64,000 nt of DNA from positions 124,001 through 188,000 of the forward strand of contig ADNK01002290.1 in the NCBI GenBank assembly GCA_000320545.1, written 5' to 3'. The stretch's first letter is position 1. Every line of letters begins with the position of its first letter. Source of the DNA: Bigelowiella natans CCMP2755 (lineage: Eukaryota > Cercozoa > Chlorarachniophyceae). Below, piece after piece: positions 63,441 to 64,000 of this stretch. The notes below the pieces were generated by a model. That model saw only the letters and a program-made list of their open reading frames with translations. It did no database searches and was not told the origin of the DNA. The position numbers and the translations under genes were made by a program.

Positions 63441-64000
63441 TTTTACCTTCTTGGCACCAAAAAGAAAGCTAGACGATAAATGGAGAGGGGGGAGAAATTC
63501 TGATCGTTATTCCAAAAATATTATTTATTCATTTGAATTATAAAAGGTTGCCTCTATAAATTTTCCTTCATAGTTAGAGGTGTAAAATTATTGATGTCCA
63601 ACGTAGATAGACTTAATAATTGTGCATATTCTCTGTCATATCTACCTTGTCCGGCTCCTCATTATTATATTCCGTAGACGACTCTACTTATCAATGATGC
63701 ACGATCAGGTAGTAAGATGCTGCAACCTACCATTTCCTACTCGAGCAGCTCATCACGAATCATGAATAGTGTCTGATTTATAGTGTCTGATGTATGTAAA
63801 AAATGCACGTGCATGCTCTCCATAAAATGCAAATATATAGTTCATGGACCAAGTATACCGGCACAATATGCGGAAAAGACTCAAGGTAAAGAAATTATTT
63901 GATGACAGTATCATACTGGGAGGGATGTTGTGTTGAAATTGATATGACTATTATTATCGTCTTGTTGTTGTTGTTGTTGTTGTTGCGTAAAGTGGGTGCT
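63441..64000. other. 3' flank of the Gly-rich gene
   Basis: I see no gene. A TTG run at about 63961-63986 ends the window. If the strand alternation continues, the next gene to the right should be on the minus strand. Confidence 0.5.

Overview
This is a nuclear genomic window from an intron-rich eukaryote, almost certainly a protist. Coding regions are split by many small GT-AG introns, there are no operons or Shine-Dalgarno signals, and the genes are eukaryotic: eIF4E, PUS7-type pseudouridine synthase, LC8 dynein light chain, a Rab-like GTPase, a TPT/SLC35 transporter, a FRAG1/DRAM-like membrane protein and a Cyc8/Ssn6-like TPR protein. A long PPR protein with a hydrophobic N-terminus and a VPP-G repeat protein suggest an alga (chlorarachniophyte, stramenopile or haptophyte). 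I cannot settle the lineage from sequence alone. Introns and spacers are full of microsatellites (CT, GT, TA, TAG, CAT, TCC, AAC), so most long open frames in the window are low-complexity artefacts.

Layout, with genes rebuilt by hand from splice sites and reading phase: ?partial (-) 1-711; 4-TM + copine-like C2 protein (+) 814-3021; VPP-G repeat protein (-) about 4700-8406; eIF4E (+) 10054-11433; TPT/SLC35 transporter (-) 12007-14369; PPR protein (+) 14505-18495; secreted catalase-like-fold protein (-) 19077-20841; Ssn6-like TPR protein (+) 21701-24101; Rab-like GTPase (-) 25431-26489; LC8-like protein (+) 27320-28245; GT8-like glycosyltransferase (-) 29386-31031; FRAG1/DRAM-like protein (+) 32006-34123; PUS7 (-) 35049-42434; protein kinase-kelch fusion (+) 43081-45739; secreted tyrosine-phosphatase-like protein (-) 46520-47445; unidentified multi-exon locus (+) 48102-55290; GH78 alpha-L-rhamnosidase (-) 56098-61562; Gly-rich membrane protein (+) 62113-63440.

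The most striking property is global. Every recognisable gene lies on the opposite strand from both neighbours, so the window is a regular alternation of divergent (head-to-head) and convergent (tail-to-tail) pairs. Most convergent spacers share an unusual texture rich in CTAG/GCTAGC/TGCATG words (11.5, 18.6, 24.5, 34.6, 45.9 and 55.4 kb), and the 28.5 kb spacer shares it weakly. Divergent spacers lack it, and two of them share a dispersed repeat. Several introns also start directly in a (GTA)n microsatellite.

Many gene models (TM-C2, eIF4E, PPR from its second part on, catalase-like, TPR, Rab, LC8, GT8, FRAG1-like, kinase-kelch, phosphatase-like, Gly-rich) close in phase from first to last exon. 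The VPP-G gene, PUS7, GH78, TPT and 48-55 kb loci are well supported in part, but their exon lists are incomplete. Nothing here was checked by database search or transcripts.
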